Assembly (NCBI RefSeq): GCF_014648675.1
Contig: NZ_BMRO01000013.1
Location: 205,408-269,407 of the forward strand
Direction: 5' to 3'
Length of the DNA: 64,000 nt
Origin: Actinomadura livida
Lineage (GTDB): Bacteria > Actinomycetota > Actinomycetes > Streptosporangiales > Streptosporangiaceae
Shown here: positions 40,647 to 48,764 of the stretch, piece by piece
Layout: every line of letters begins with the position of its first letter
How positions within the stretch are numbered: the first letter of the stretch is position 1
The notes under the pieces: generated by a model
Told to the model about the DNA's origin: nothing
The model's database searches: none
Seen by the model: the letters and a program-made list of their open reading frames with translations, nothing else
Position numbers and translations under genes: made by a program

Positions 40647-41858
40647 TCAGCCCGCCTCGGACAGCAGCTTCGCGACCCGCGAGACGCCCTCGACGAGGTC
40701 GTCGTCGCCGAGCGCGTACGACAGGCGGAAGTAGCCCGGCGTGCCGAACGCCTCGCCCGGCACCAGCGCGACCTCCGCCTCCTCCAGGATCAGCGCCGCG
40801 AGCTCGACCGACGTCTCGGGGCGCTTGCCGCGGATCTCCTTGCCCAGCAGCTCCTTCACCGACGGGTAGGCGTAGAACGCGCCCTCCGGCTCGGGGCACA
40901 CCACGCCCGGGATCTCGTTCAGCATCCGCACGATCGTCCTGCGGCGCCGGTCGAACGACGTGCGCATCTCCGCCACCGCCGACAGGTCGCCCGTCACCGC
41001 CGCGATGGCCGCGGCCTGCGACACGTTCGCCACGTTGGACGTCGCGTGCGACTGGAGGTTGGCCGCGGCCTTCACCACGTCCGCCGGGCCGATCAGCCAG
41101 CCGACCCGCCAGCCCGTCATCGCGTACGTCTTGGCGACGCCGTTCAGCACGACCGTCCGGTCGGCCAGCTCCGGCACCACCACGGGCATCGAGTGGAACT
41201 CGGCGTCCCCGTACACCAGGTGCTCGTAGATCTCGTCGGTCACGACCCACAGGCCGTGCTCGTCCGCCCAGCGGCCGATCGCCTCGATCTCGGCGCGGGA
41301 GTACACGGCCCCGGTCGGGTTGGACGGCGACACGAACAGCAGGACCTTCGTCCGGTCGGTGCGGGCCGCCTCCAGCTGGTCGACGCTCACCTTGTAGCCG
41401 GTGGTCTCGTCGGCGACCACGTCCACCGGCACCCCGCCCGCGAGCTTGATCGACTCGGGGTAGGTCGTCCAGTACGGCGTCGGCACGAGCACCTCGTCGC
41501 CCGGGTCGAGCAGTGCGGCGAACGCCTCGTACACCGCCTGCTTGCCGCCGTTGGTCACCAGGACCTGGGACGCCTCCACCTTGTAGCCGGAGTCCCGCTC
41601 GGTCTTCTCCGCGATGGCGGCGCGCAGCTCGGGCAGCCCGCCCGCGGGCGTGTACTTGTGGAAGCGCGGCACGGAGCAGGCGGCCACCGCGGCCTCGACG
41701 ATGTAGCCGGGAGTGGGGAAGTCGGGCTCGCCCGCGCCGAACCCGATGACCGGGCGGCCCGCCGCCTTGAGCGCCTTGGCCTTGGCGTCGACGGCCAGCG
41801 TGGCGGATTCGGATATCGCGGCGATGCGCTTGGAGATGCGAGGACGGTCGATGCTCAT
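40647..41858 (-). CDS. aspC: Pyridoxal-phosphate aminotransferase, aspartate aminotransferase type
   Basis: A 403-residue class I aminotransferase. PLP-binding residues are visible: NGGKQAVYEAF, SPSNPTGAVYS (Asn), DEIYEHLVYG (Asp, Tyr), the Schiff-base Lys in VLNGVAKTYAMTGWRVGW and the substrate Arg in GYFRLSYAL. It converts aspartate and 2-oxoglutarate to oxaloacetate and glutamate. ATG 41858 begins just before SKRIAAISESATLAVDAKAK, the usual N-terminus. No clear Shine-Dalgarno is visible, so a very short leader is possible. Confidence 0.9.
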   Translation of the reverse strand: MSIDRPRISKRIAAISESATLAVDAKAKALKAAGRPVIGFGAGEPDFPTPGYIVEAAVAACSVPRFHKYTPAGGLPELRAAIAEKTERDSGYKVEASQVLVTNGGKQAVYEAFAALLDPGDEVLVPTPYWTTYPESIKLAGGVPVDVVADETTGYKVSVDQLEAARTDRTKVLLFVSPSNPTGAVYSRAEIEAIGRWADEHGLWVVTDEIYEHLVYGDAEFHSMPVVVPELADRTVVLNGVAKTYAMTGWRVGWLIGPADVVKAAANLQSHATSNVANVSQAAAIAAVTGDLSAVAEMRTSFDRRRRTIVRMLNEIPGVVCPEPEGAFYAYPSVKELLGKEIRGKRPETSVELAALILEEAEVALVPGEAFGTPGYFRLSYALGDDDLVEGVSRVAKLLSEAG

Positions 41859-41969
41859 ATCCCTATCGTTACAGACGATGTCCGGTGGCCAGAGCGGTAT
41901 ACCGGGGCGGGTCCGGACGCGTCCCCGGCGCGGTCCGGTGACACGGTCCGGGCGTCTCGCGCCATCCGG

Positions 41970-41999
41970 TTCGACGCGGGGGCCCGGGGCACGTAGACT
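41970..41999 (+). promoter_or_regulatory. Candidate promoter for tRNA-Trp-secE-nusG
   Basis: TTCGAC (41970-41975), an 18-nt spacer and TAGACT (41994-41999) lie about 120 bp upstream of tRNA-Trp on the plus strand, divergent from aspC. Confidence 0.4.
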
Positions 42000-42125
42000 C
42001 ACCGTCCTAGTGGCGCGTCCCCGCTCTACGAGCCTGTCCGCACACGGATGTCGGCAAAGGTCGTAAGCTGGACGCGGCACGACCCGGTCCCGTGGCCGGG
42101 TGTTCTCCGTTGACCCGGAGAATGA

Positions 42126-42198
42126 AGGGCAGTGGCTCAATTGGTAGAGCTCCGGTCTCCAAAACCGGCGGTTGGGGGTTCGAGTCCCTCCTGCCCTG
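42126..42198 (+). tRNA. tRNA-Trp (CCA)
   Basis: 73 nt. The acceptor AGGGCAG pairs with CTGCCCT, discriminator G. The anticodon CCA (42159-42161) is in loop TCTCCAAAA. The T-arm is GGGGG-TTCGAGT-CCCTC. The order tRNA-Trp, secE, nusG is conserved widely in bacteria. Confidence 0.96.
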
Positions 42199-42320
42199 CG
42201 AGGTGCGGTGCGCGCACCCGTGCCGGCCGCGACATGGCGGCGCCGTGGCGCTTCGCGGCACGGGACCGTGCGGCAACCACATGGTGGTTGGATCACGACC
42301 TATGAGGTGAACGGCGGCAA

Positions 42321-42581
42321 ATGGCGACTGAGACCGACGAGCGCGACGAGCCCGAGGCCAAGGGCGAGGGCAAGCGCAAGAAGGAGAAGTCCCCGCGGCG
42401 GACGACTCCGGCGCTCTTCGTGCGCCAGATCATCGCCGAGCTGCGCAAGGTCATCTGGCCCACGCGGCGGGAACTCATCACCTACACGGTCGCGGCACTG
42501 ATCTTCGTGCTGATCATGGTGGGGATCGTGTCCGGCGTCGACTACGGGCTGCAGCAGGGCATTTACGCCATCTTCGGCTGA
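42321..42581 (+). CDS. secE: Preprotein translocase subunit SecE
   Basis: 86 residues. The charged N-terminus (Lys/Glu-rich) is followed by the conserved amphipathic region FVRQIIAELRKVIWPTRREL and one transmembrane helix (TVAALIFVLIMVGIVSGVD). It clamps SecY in the translocon. GAGGTGA lies about 10 nt before the ATG. Confidence 0.95.
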   Translation: MATETDERDEPEAKGEGKRKKEKSPRRTTPALFVRQIIAELRKVIWPTRRELITYTVAALIFVLIMVGIVSGVDYGLQQGIYAIFG

Positions 42582-42679
42582 TCGGCCTCGGCTGATCGCG
42601 CCCGGGGCCGCGGCGTACCGACGTGCCGCCGCCGCACCACCGCAAGTCCATTCACCGCAAGCCGAGAGAAAGAGACACC

Positions 42680-43528
42680 GTGTCCGAGCCCTCACAGCCC
42701 TACGACGAGGCCGTTGAAGAGGCCCAGTCCGCTGCGGCTGCTGCGGCAGACCAGGCGGCCGAGCCCGCCGAGGAGACGGCCGAGGCGGCCGTCGCCGCCG
42801 GCGAAGGCGAGCCCGCGGACACGAAGCTCGAGGGCGAGGGCCCCGGGCCGGACGCCGCCGCGGACGCCGCCGATCTCGCCGAGGCCGTCACGGACGAGCA
42901 GGACGAGGACGAAGACGAGGAGGAGGCCGGCCCCCCGGCCGACCCCTACGCCGACTTCAAGATGCAGCTCCGGCTCCAGCCGGGCGACTGGTACGTCGTG
43001 CACTCCTACGCGGGGTACGAGAACCGGGTCAAGACCAACATCGAGACCCGGACGCAGACCCTCAACATGGAGGACTACATCTTCCAGATCGAGGTCCCGC
43101 AGCACGAGGTGACCGAGATCAAGCAGGGCAAGCGGCAGAAGGTCAACGAGAAGGTCCTGCCGGGCTACATCCTGGTCCGCATGGAGCTGACCGACGAGTC
43201 CTGGGCCGCGGTCCGCAACACGCCCGGCGTCACCGGGTTCGTCGGGCTGCTGAACAAGCCGTCCCCGCTGAGCCTGGACGAGGTCGCCGGCCTGCTCGCC
43301 CCGGAGCCCGAGGAGGGCACCGTCAAGGCCAAGGAGCAGGCGAAGGCCCCCGCCACCGTCGACTACGAGGTCGGCGAGTCGGTCACCGTCATGGACGGCC
43401 CGTTCGCCACCCTCCCCGCCACGGTCAACGAGATCAACGCCGAGCAGCAGAAGCTCAAGGTCCTGGTCTCGATCTTCGGCCGGGAGACCCCCGTCGAGCT
43501 CTCCTTCAACCAGGTCTCCAAGATCTGA
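42680..43528 (+). CDS. nusG: Transcription termination/antitermination factor NusG
   Basis: 282 residues from GTG 42680. The first 95 or so are an acidic Ala/Glu-rich extension typical of actinobacterial NusG. The NGN domain is at about 100-215 (QPGDWYVVHSYAGYENRVKTNIETR, GYILVRMELTDESWAAVRNTPGVTGFVG). The KOW domain is at the C-terminus (VTVMDGPFATLPATVNEINAEQQKLKVLVS without its last residues is the core). It links RNA polymerase to the ribosome and Rho. Confidence 0.95.
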   Translation: MSEPSQPYDEAVEEAQSAAAAAADQAAEPAEETAEAAVAAGEGEPADTKLEGEGPGPDAAADAADLAEAVTDEQDEDEDEEEAGPPADPYADFKMQLRLQPGDWYVVHSYAGYENRVKTNIETRTQTLNMEDYIFQIEVPQHEVTEIKQGKRQKVNEKVLPGYILVRMELTDESWAAVRNTPGVTGFVGLLNKPSPLSLDEVAGLLAPEPEEGTVKAKEQAKAPATVDYEVGESVTVMDGPFATLPATVNEINAEQQKLKVLVSIFGRETPVELSFNQVSKI

Positions 43529-43540
43529 CTTGAGCCCGTG

Positions 43541-43575
43541 CCGGGCCGTTTCCCGCGATGCGGGGGATGGCCCGG
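43541..43575 (+). terminator. Hairpin after nusG
   Basis: CCGGGCC (43541-43547) and GGCCCGG (43569-43575) enclose a second stem CCCGC/GCGGG. It begins 12 bp after the nusG stop. The inner part is the first of four similar hairpins in this region. Confidence 0.6.
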
Positions 43576-43790
43576 ACTCATGCGGGGCGTGCAGCATGTT
43601 CGGCCCGATGGACCGACCGGCCCGCACGAGGCCGTATCCTGGACGGGTTGTCCCGCCCAGGCGGGGGACGGCCGGCACGGTCCGGATCGAACCCCACCGG
43701 GAAATCGTCCCGCTTTCGCGGGGACGGCCCGGTGCATCTGCGCACCGGACAGGCAGCACCAGCGATGCTCCCCGCTCACGCGGGTTGCGA
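43549..43790 (+). repeat. Four iterated CCCGC-N3-4-GCGGG hairpins in the nusG-rplK gap
   Basis: Four imperfect repeats with the inverted core CCCGC-(3-4 nt)-GCGGG start at 43552, 43652, 43709 and 43771. The first three continue GGGGAYGGCC(C)GG; the fourth reads TGCTCCCCGCTCACGCGGG. Spacings are 100, 57 and 62 bp. They resemble type I-E CRISPR repeats in core and period but are degenerate, and no cas gene is in the window. They may equally be r-protein leader structures. The whole 359-bp gap has no supportable gene. Confidence 0.45.
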
Positions 43791-43796
43791 GTCCAA

Positions 43797-43862
43797 GTGG
43801 TTCCTACACGGAGGATGCGTCCCAGCCGCCGTGTTGCCCGGATGACCGGGAGTCGGAACCAC
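43797..43862 (+). promoter_or_regulatory. Three-way-junction-like leader structure before rplK
   Basis: The outer stem GTGGTTCC (43797-43804)/GGAACCAC (43855-43862) encloses CACGG/CCGTG (43807-43811/43829-43833) and CCCGG-ATGA-CCGGG (43838-43851). It ends 12 nt before the rplK Shine-Dalgarno. The L11-L1 operon is autoregulated by L1 binding its mRNA in other bacteria, so this is a candidate L1 site. Confidence 0.45.
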
Positions 43863-43887
43863 CGATAAATGGGATAAAGGGGTTCGA

Positions 43888-44319
43888 ATGCCTCCGAAGA
43901 AGAAGAAGATCGCCGCGCTCGTCAAGGTCCAGTTGCAGGCCGGGGCCGCGACTCCGGCGCCGCCGGTCGGTACCGCGCTCGGTCCGCACGGCGTCAACAT
44001 CATGGACTTCTGCAAGCAGTACAACGCTGCCACGGAGTCCCAGCGCGGCAACGTCGTCCCCGTAGAGATCACCATCTACGAGGACCGGTCGTTCACCTTC
44101 GTCACCAAGACCCCGCCGGCCGCGCAGCTCATCCTGAAGGCCGCGGGCGTCGACAAGGGCAGCGGCGAGCCGCACAAGACCAAGGTCGGCTCGATCACCG
44201 CCGACCAGGTCCGCGAGATCGCCACGACCAAGATGCCCGACCTCAACGCCAAGAGCCTGGAGACCGCCGAGAAGATCGTCGCCGGCACCGCCAGGTCGAT
44301 GGGCATCGAGATCAAGTGA
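43888..44319 (+). CDS. rplK: 50S ribosomal protein L11
   Basis: A 143-residue protein matching L11 throughout (KKKIAALVKVQLQAGAATPA, PPVGTALGPHGVNIMDFCKQYN, KTPPAAQLILKAAGV, MPDLNA, GTARSMGI). It binds the GTPase-associated region of 23S rRNA. It is first in the rplK-rplA operon. The N-terminal proline-rich region is the thiopeptide-binding part. Confidence 0.97.
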   Translation: MPPKKKKIAALVKVQLQAGAATPAPPVGTALGPHGVNIMDFCKQYNAATESQRGNVVPVEITIYEDRSFTFVTKTPPAAQLILKAAGVDKGSGEPHKTKVGSITADQVREIATTKMPDLNAKSLETAEKIVAGTARSMGIEIK

Positions 44320-44404
44320 CCTGACGCCGTATCCCGCCGCCGGCGGGACGGCAGTGGCAGGGCCACGCGCTGGCCCGTACCACGAATTCCGGAAGGGAAT
44401 CACC

Positions 44405-45121
44405 ATGAAGCGCAGCAAGGGCTACCGCTCCGCGGCGGAGAAGATCGACCGGGAGCGGCTGTACAGCCCGGCCGAGGCCGTGAAGCTCGCCAAGGAGACC
44501 AAGGTCGTCAAGTTCGACCCGACCGTGGAGGTCGCGCTGCGGCTGGGCGTCGACCCCCGCAAGGCCGACCAGATGGTGCGCGGCACCGTCAACCTGCCGC
44601 ACGGCACCGGTAAGACCGCCCGCGTGCTGGTCTTCGCCGCCGGCGCCAAGGCGCAGGAGGCCGAGGCGGCGGGCGCCGACTTCGTCGGCACCGACGACAT
44701 GATCGAGCGCATCCAGGGCGGCTTCCTGGACTTCGACGCGGTCGTGGCCACGCCGGACCAGATGGGCAAGGTCGGACGCCTGGGCCGGGTGCTCGGCCCC
44801 CGCGGCCTGATGCCGAACCCGAAGACCGGCACGGTCACGATGGACGTGGCGAAGGCCGTGTCCGACATCAAGGGCGGCAAGATCGAGTTCCGGGTCGACC
44901 GGCACGCGAACCTGCACTTCATCATCGGCCGGGCGTCCTTCGAGCCGCGCCAGCTGGTGGAGAACTACGCCGCGGCCGTCGAGGAGATCCAGCGGCTCAA
45001 GCCGTCCGCCGCGAAGGGCCGGTACGTGAAGAAGGCGTCGATGACGACGTCGATGGGCCCGAGCATCCCGGTGGACCCGAACGCGGTCCGCAACCTCACC
45101 GCCGACCTCGAAGAGGTCTGA
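44405..45121 (+). CDS. rplA: 50S ribosomal protein L1
   Basis: 238 residues from ATG 44405 (GGAAGGGA upstream). The two-domain L1 sequence has FDPTVEVALRLGVDPRKADQ, RGTVNLPHGTGK, GPRGLMPNPKTGTVT and the C-terminal FRVDRHANLHFIIGRASF. It forms the L1 stalk and normally represses its own operon by binding the leader. Confidence 0.97.
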   Translation: MKRSKGYRSAAEKIDRERLYSPAEAVKLAKETKVVKFDPTVEVALRLGVDPRKADQMVRGTVNLPHGTGKTARVLVFAAGAKAQEAEAAGADFVGTDDMIERIQGGFLDFDAVVATPDQMGKVGRLGRVLGPRGLMPNPKTGTVTMDVAKAVSDIKGGKIEFRVDRHANLHFIIGRASFEPRQLVENYAAAVEEIQRLKPSAAKGRYVKKASMTTSMGPSIPVDPNAVRNLTADLEEV

Positions 45122-45134
45122 GCGGCAGCACGGC

Positions 45135-45166
45135 ACAGGGCGTCCCCGGCTCCGGGGGCGCCCTGT
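45135..45166 (+). terminator. Terminator of rplK-rplA
   Basis: A perfect 8-bp stem ACAGGGCG/CGCCCTGT with an inner CCCCGG/CCGGGG stem, 14 bp after the rplA stop. Confidence 0.8.
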
Positions 45167-45284
45167 TCGCGTACCGGCACATAGCACCGAACGGGCTGGA
45201 TACATAGATCAGCGTCCGGAACCGGACAATTGGGTAGCCGGATTGTTTTGTTACCGGTGGGGAATCTGGTGTTGAATCTTCCCC

Positions 45285-46160
45285 GTGAAGCGTCGAACCG
45301 ACCGTGCCATCGCCATCTCCGCAGTCACCGCCGTCGCCGTCGTGCCCACGGCGATCGTGATGGCGGTCCAGGTCGGCGGCAACTCCGCCGGGGACGGGGG
45401 CGCGTCGCCGGCGTCCGCGGCCATGTCCCGGCAGGACCCGGCGAACCCGAACGGCACCGCCACCGGCCTCGTCACCCCCGGCGCCCCCGCGGCACCCGGC
45501 TCCAACCCGGCCGGGACGGGCAACGCCCCCGGCACGCCGGGCACCCCGGGCGGCGGCGCCTTCGCGAACCTGCCCACCGCGCCGCCCCAGCCCGGCCCGA
45601 GCCTCCACGCCTTCACCCGCAAGACCGAGGTCAAGGTGTCCATCGGCGCGAACGGCGACTACAAGCACGCCGCGGAGACCGCGTCGTTCACCCTGTACCC
45701 GAAGTTCGCGATGAACGCGACCGGCGTCACCCAGACGATGCAGGGCGGCGAGCTCACCAAGATCACCCAGAAGGTCATCGTGAGCGGCCAGACCCTCAAG
45801 GGCTTCGACGGGGAGAAGTGGACCCAGTCCACCCTCACGGCCGCGCAGCTGAACACCCTGCAGACCCAGTCCGACCCCCGCCAGTTCACCTTCATGATCG
45901 GGACGCTCCCCGGCACGACCGCGAGCGAGCCGGACGACAGCGGCCGGACCCAGTTCACCGCCCAGGCCCGCATGGGCAGCGTCTACTCGCTCCTCCCGCA
46001 GGAAGCGGCCGCCGCGATCCGCGACTTGATCCCCCAGGACACCGGCTGCGGCCTGGACCTCTGGGCCGACAGCAAGTCCCGCCCCACCTCGATCGGCCTG
46101 AGCGCCCAGGCGCCCGGCGCCGCCTTCACCGGCTCCATGACCTTCAACGCCTACCGCTGA
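45285..46160 (+). CDS. Secreted or membrane-anchored protein of unknown function
   Basis: 291 residues from GTG 45285. An N-terminal hydrophobic segment at about 8-30 (AIAISAVTAVAVVPTAIVMAV) is a signal peptide or anchor. A Pro/Gly/Ala linker covers about 40-105. The C-terminal domain (about 108-291) is beta-rich and Thr/Ser/Gln-rich, with one visible cysteine (DTGCGLDLWADS). It resembles the LprG/LppX class in style (GFDGEKWTQS; DLWADSKSRPTSI) but has no lipobox. It lies between rplA and the lipoprotein genes. The function is unknown. Confidence 0.65.
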   Translation: MKRRTDRAIAISAVTAVAVVPTAIVMAVQVGGNSAGDGGASPASAAMSRQDPANPNGTATGLVTPGAPAAPGSNPAGTGNAPGTPGTPGGGAFANLPTAPPQPGPSLHAFTRKTEVKVSIGANGDYKHAAETASFTLYPKFAMNATGVTQTMQGGELTKITQKVIVSGQTLKGFDGEKWTQSTLTAAQLNTLQTQSDPRQFTFMIGTLPGTTASEPDDSGRTQFTAQARMGSVYSLLPQEAAAAIRDLIPQDTGCGLDLWADSKSRPTSIGLSAQAPGAAFTGSMTFNAYR

Positions 46161-46292
46161 CCCACCCAAGGCAAGCGCGCACGCCAAAGGTAAGAAGCGC
46201 AAGAGCCTATGCCTAGGGCAGTGCAAATGGGCACGACCTCAGTCACCACAGCAACCCCGCAGCAACCTCGACGCTTGCGATCGCGTCCGAAG

Positions 46293-46320
46293 GCAGGTTT
46301 CGAGCTTGCGAGGAACCTGA
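46293..46320. repeat. Hairpin element beside the 74-bp repeats
   Basis: CAGGTT (46294-46299) and AACCTG (46314-46319) are perfectly complementary and enclose TCG/CGA. It lies in the same repeat-rich gap and shares the gatcgcg motif with the repeats. Confidence 0.45.
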
Positions 46321-46360
46321 TCGCGCAGCGAGCCCCCAGGGCGAGCCGGAGCGATGCAGC

Positions 46361-46582
46361 GATCGCGCGCAGTGCCCGTTGAAGGGAGGGCGCTCTAGCG
46401 CCTGACCGCCAAGGGCAATGCAAATAAGCACAGCGATCGCGCGCAGTGCCCGTTGAAGGGAGGGCGCTATAGCGCCTGACCGCCAAGGGCAATGCAAATA
46501 AGCACAGCGATCGCGCGCAGTGCCCGTTGAAGGGAAGGCCCTCTAGGGCCTGACCGCCAAGGGCAATGCGATGAGTACGACG
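46361..46582. repeat. Three tandem 74-bp repeats with internal covarying palindrome
   Basis: Near-identical units begin at 46361, 46435 and 46509 (exact 74-bp period), each opening GATCGCGCGCAGTGCCCGTT. Each has a central palindrome: GGCGCTCTAGCGCC, GGCGCTATAGCGCC and GGCCCTCTAGGGCC. In the third, both arms changed together, keeping the pairing. Each unit ends near GGGCAATGCAAATAAG. A degenerate partial copy of that end (GGGCAGTGCAAATGGGCAC) is at about 46219. The whole 46161-46690 gap has no supportable gene. A REP/MITE-like family is possible. Confidence 0.8.
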
Positions 46583-46592
46583 ATGGTCGTAC
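46575..46592. promoter_or_regulatory. Palindrome upstream of the first lipoprotein gene
   Basis: GTACGAC-GATG-GTCGTAC is a perfect 7-bp inverted repeat about 100 bp before the lipoprotein start. A second TCGTACC follows near 46609. It could be an operator or hairpin. Confidence 0.4.
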
Positions 46593-46690
46593 CTCGGGTG
46601 GGGGCATTCGTACCAGCGGGGGATGTAGCGTCGTTGGCGTCCCCGTGACACTGGGATCACCAGCAGGGCGACAAGGGAGGCTCGAACCTC

Positions 46691-47545
46691 ATGAAACGAC
46701 GACTCGTGGTGGCGGCCGGCGGCACCGCCGTGAGCGCCGCGCTGCTCCTGAGCGGATGCGGCGGGGGCGGCACCGGGACCACGGAGAACATGCAGCTCAG
46801 TGCCGGGCAGGCGCTGTTGAAGGCCTCGGAGAAGACCGGTGAGGCGGATACGTTCAAGGCCGACCTCACGGTGACCGGGACGGGGCAGGGCGGCAGCGGG
46901 GAGATCCGCGCCAACGGGCAGTTCCAGCTGCGGCCGACGCTGCAGTTCAGCGCGAAGCTGGACGAGTTCAGCCGCGGCGGGAAGAGCGTCCCGGGGGCGC
47001 AGGGGCAGGCGCTGTTCACGGGCGACGTGCTGTACGCGAAGGTCCCGCAGCTCGCCAAGTTCGTCAGCGGCGGCAAGCCGTGGCTGAAGATCGATGTGGA
47101 CCGGGCGTCGCAGCACACCGGGTTCGACATCCAGGGTCTGATCGGCCAGGTGGAGAAGGTGGACCCGGCCGAGCAGACGAAGATGTTCACCGGCTCCAAG
47201 GACGCGCGCCGGGTCGGCACCGAGAAGGTCGACGGGGTCGAGACGACGCACTACACCGGGACGGTGACCGTCCAGGACGCGCTGAACCGGCTCGACGCGG
47301 AGTCGCGCGAGAAGGTGCGCAAGTGGCTGCCGGCGGAGGACGCGCAGCACAAGATCAACTTCGATCTGTGGACGGACGCGGAGAACCTGCCGCGCAAGCT
47401 CGTGTCGAAGATGAGCGGCGAGCAGGGCGAGACCGGCACGGTGACCGTCCTCTACAGCGACTACGGAGAGTCGTTCAAGGTGAACCCGCCGCCGTCCGAC
47501 CAGGTCGGCGAACTGTCGATCGCCGGGCTGCTCGGCGGCAACTGA
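46691..47545 (+). CDS. LppX/LprAFG-like lipoprotein
   Basis: 284 residues. The signal peptide ends in lipobox LLSGC with the lipidated Cys23. The mature part has the LppX_LprAFG layout: LSAGQALLKASEKTGEADTFKADLTV, QFQLRPTLQFS, ALFTGDVLYAKVPQ, KPWLKIDVD, a GTEKVDGVETTHYTGTV strand and NFDLWTDAENLPRKLV. Family members carry acyl glycolipids or lipids across the envelope in mycobacteria. It is more distant from the next two genes than they are from each other. Confidence 0.85.
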   Translation: MKRRLVVAAGGTAVSAALLLSGCGGGGTGTTENMQLSAGQALLKASEKTGEADTFKADLTVTGTGQGGSGEIRANGQFQLRPTLQFSAKLDEFSRGGKSVPGAQGQALFTGDVLYAKVPQLAKFVSGGKPWLKIDVDRASQHTGFDIQGLIGQVEKVDPAEQTKMFTGSKDARRVGTEKVDGVETTHYTGTVTVQDALNRLDAESREKVRKWLPAEDAQHKINFDLWTDAENLPRKLVSKMSGEQGETGTVTVLYSDYGESFKVNPPPSDQVGELSIAGLLGGN

Positions 47546-47676
47546 CGTAGCCGCTTGTGGCCATATCGCCGAATTTGGCAAACCGTAATCACCTCCCGGG
47601 CGTCTGACTTGGCAATTGGCTCTGGGGATTTCCGCATGGGCCGGGGCCAAAAGCAGTCCAAGGGAGAATCATCACG

Positions 47677-48543
47677 ATGATCCGTCGTTTCGCCATCGGC
47701 GTCGCGCTGGCCACCGGCCTCGCCCTCTCGCTGTCCGGCTGTCTGGGGGATGCGGACGACAAGGTGGGCGAGGCCGGTGAGAAGCTGGAGCTCACCGCCG
47801 CGCAGGTGCTCGGGAAGGCCGCGGAGGAGACGGGGAAGGCCGACTCCTTCCAGGCCGACCTGGTCCTTGAGGTGAGCGGCTCGCCGGAGGGCGATATCTC
47901 GCAGAACGGCACGATGAAGTACCAGCGGAAGCCGGAATTGGCGACCAGCCTGCTGTTCGAGGAGATGTCGGTCGGCGGCCAGTCGATGTCGGGTGGCGAG
48001 CACCGCCTCGTCGGCCAGAACATCTACGTCAAGCTGCCCGTCCGCGCGGACGGCGGCGGAGTCCAGACGGCGAAGCCGTGGATCAAGATCTCGCTGGACG
48101 AGGCCGATAAGAAGACCGGCGTCGGCCTGGGGCCGCTGCTCCAGCAGACGCGCGAGATGGACCCGGTGCAGAACACCAGGCTGCTGACCGCGTCCAAGGA
48201 CGTGAAGAAGGTCGGCGAGGAGACGGTGGGCGGGGTCAAGACGACCCGCTACACCGGCACCTACCGGATGGAGGACGCGCTCGCGCAGGTTCCGGTGAAT
48301 CTGCGGGAGGCCCACCGCAAGAGCGCCGATGAGGCGGGCTTGACGGACATGCGGTTCGACCTCTGGGTCGACGACGAGCGGCTTCCCCGCAAGCTGGAGA
48401 CGAAGGCCGACAGGACCACGGGCTCCATGCACATGACGATCACCTACCGCGACTACGGCAAGCCGGTGGACATCACCGAGCCGCCGGCCGACCAGATCAC
48501 CGACATGGGCGCGATGCTCGGCGGTGGCCTGCCGGGCAGCTGA
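47677..48543 (+). CDS. LppX/LprAFG-like lipoprotein, tandem copy 1
   Basis: 288 residues. Lipobox LSGC with Cys22. The mature sequence matches the next gene closely, with identical or near-identical blocks: the first 30 residues, LLQQxRxMDPVQNTxxLTASKD, TTxYTGTYRxEDALAQ and a GGGLPGS ending. This marks it as half of a recent tandem duplication. It is followed by a hairpin almost identical to the one after the second copy. Probable role: binding a lipophilic ligand at the outer face of the membrane. Confidence 0.87.
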   Translation: MIRRFAIGVALATGLALSLSGCLGDADDKVGEAGEKLELTAAQVLGKAAEETGKADSFQADLVLEVSGSPEGDISQNGTMKYQRKPELATSLLFEEMSVGGQSMSGGEHRLVGQNIYVKLPVRADGGGVQTAKPWIKISLDEADKKTGVGLGPLLQQTREMDPVQNTRLLTASKDVKKVGEETVGGVKTTRYTGTYRMEDALAQVPVNLREAHRKSADEAGLTDMRFDLWVDDERLPRKLETKADRTTGSMHMTITYRDYGKPVDITEPPADQITDMGAMLGGGLPGS

Positions 48544-48559
48544 CGGAGGAGAGCCCGGA

Positions 48560-48590
48560 GGGGACCGCGCCGCGATCGGGCGCGGTCCCC
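48560..48590 (+). terminator. Terminator after lipoprotein copy 1
   Basis: A perfect 12-bp stem GGGGACCGCGCC/GGCGCGGTCCCC with a 7-nt loop, followed by TCGCT. The same stem recurs after copy 2. Confidence 0.85.
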
Positions 48591-48764
48591 TCGCTCGCCG
48601 GCAGCCCGCCGATGGCCGGGTCGCCCCGGGAGAACCGACCGGCCGCCAACAAGATCGCGAAAACGGTGAACCCGGTGGTGCTCCGGTGCGTCTGATCCTT
48701 CAGGCGGCCCTGCCGTGCAACGGGTGTGAGCGGGCCGTGGAGCAGACCAAGGAGACCCCCCACG

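Noticed and set aside
42092..42310. Short forward frame across tRNA-Trp
   Set aside because: It lies over a clear tRNA gene and has no coding signal.
43541..43790. A functional CRISPR array
   Set aside because: Repeats are too divergent, spacing is irregular and no cas genes are in the window. Kept only as a structural observation.
46151..47650. Minus-strand frame of 499 codons with repeated peptides
   Set aside because: The repeated peptides are simply the 74-bp DNA repeats read through in different frames, and the rest is antisense to a lipoprotein gene.
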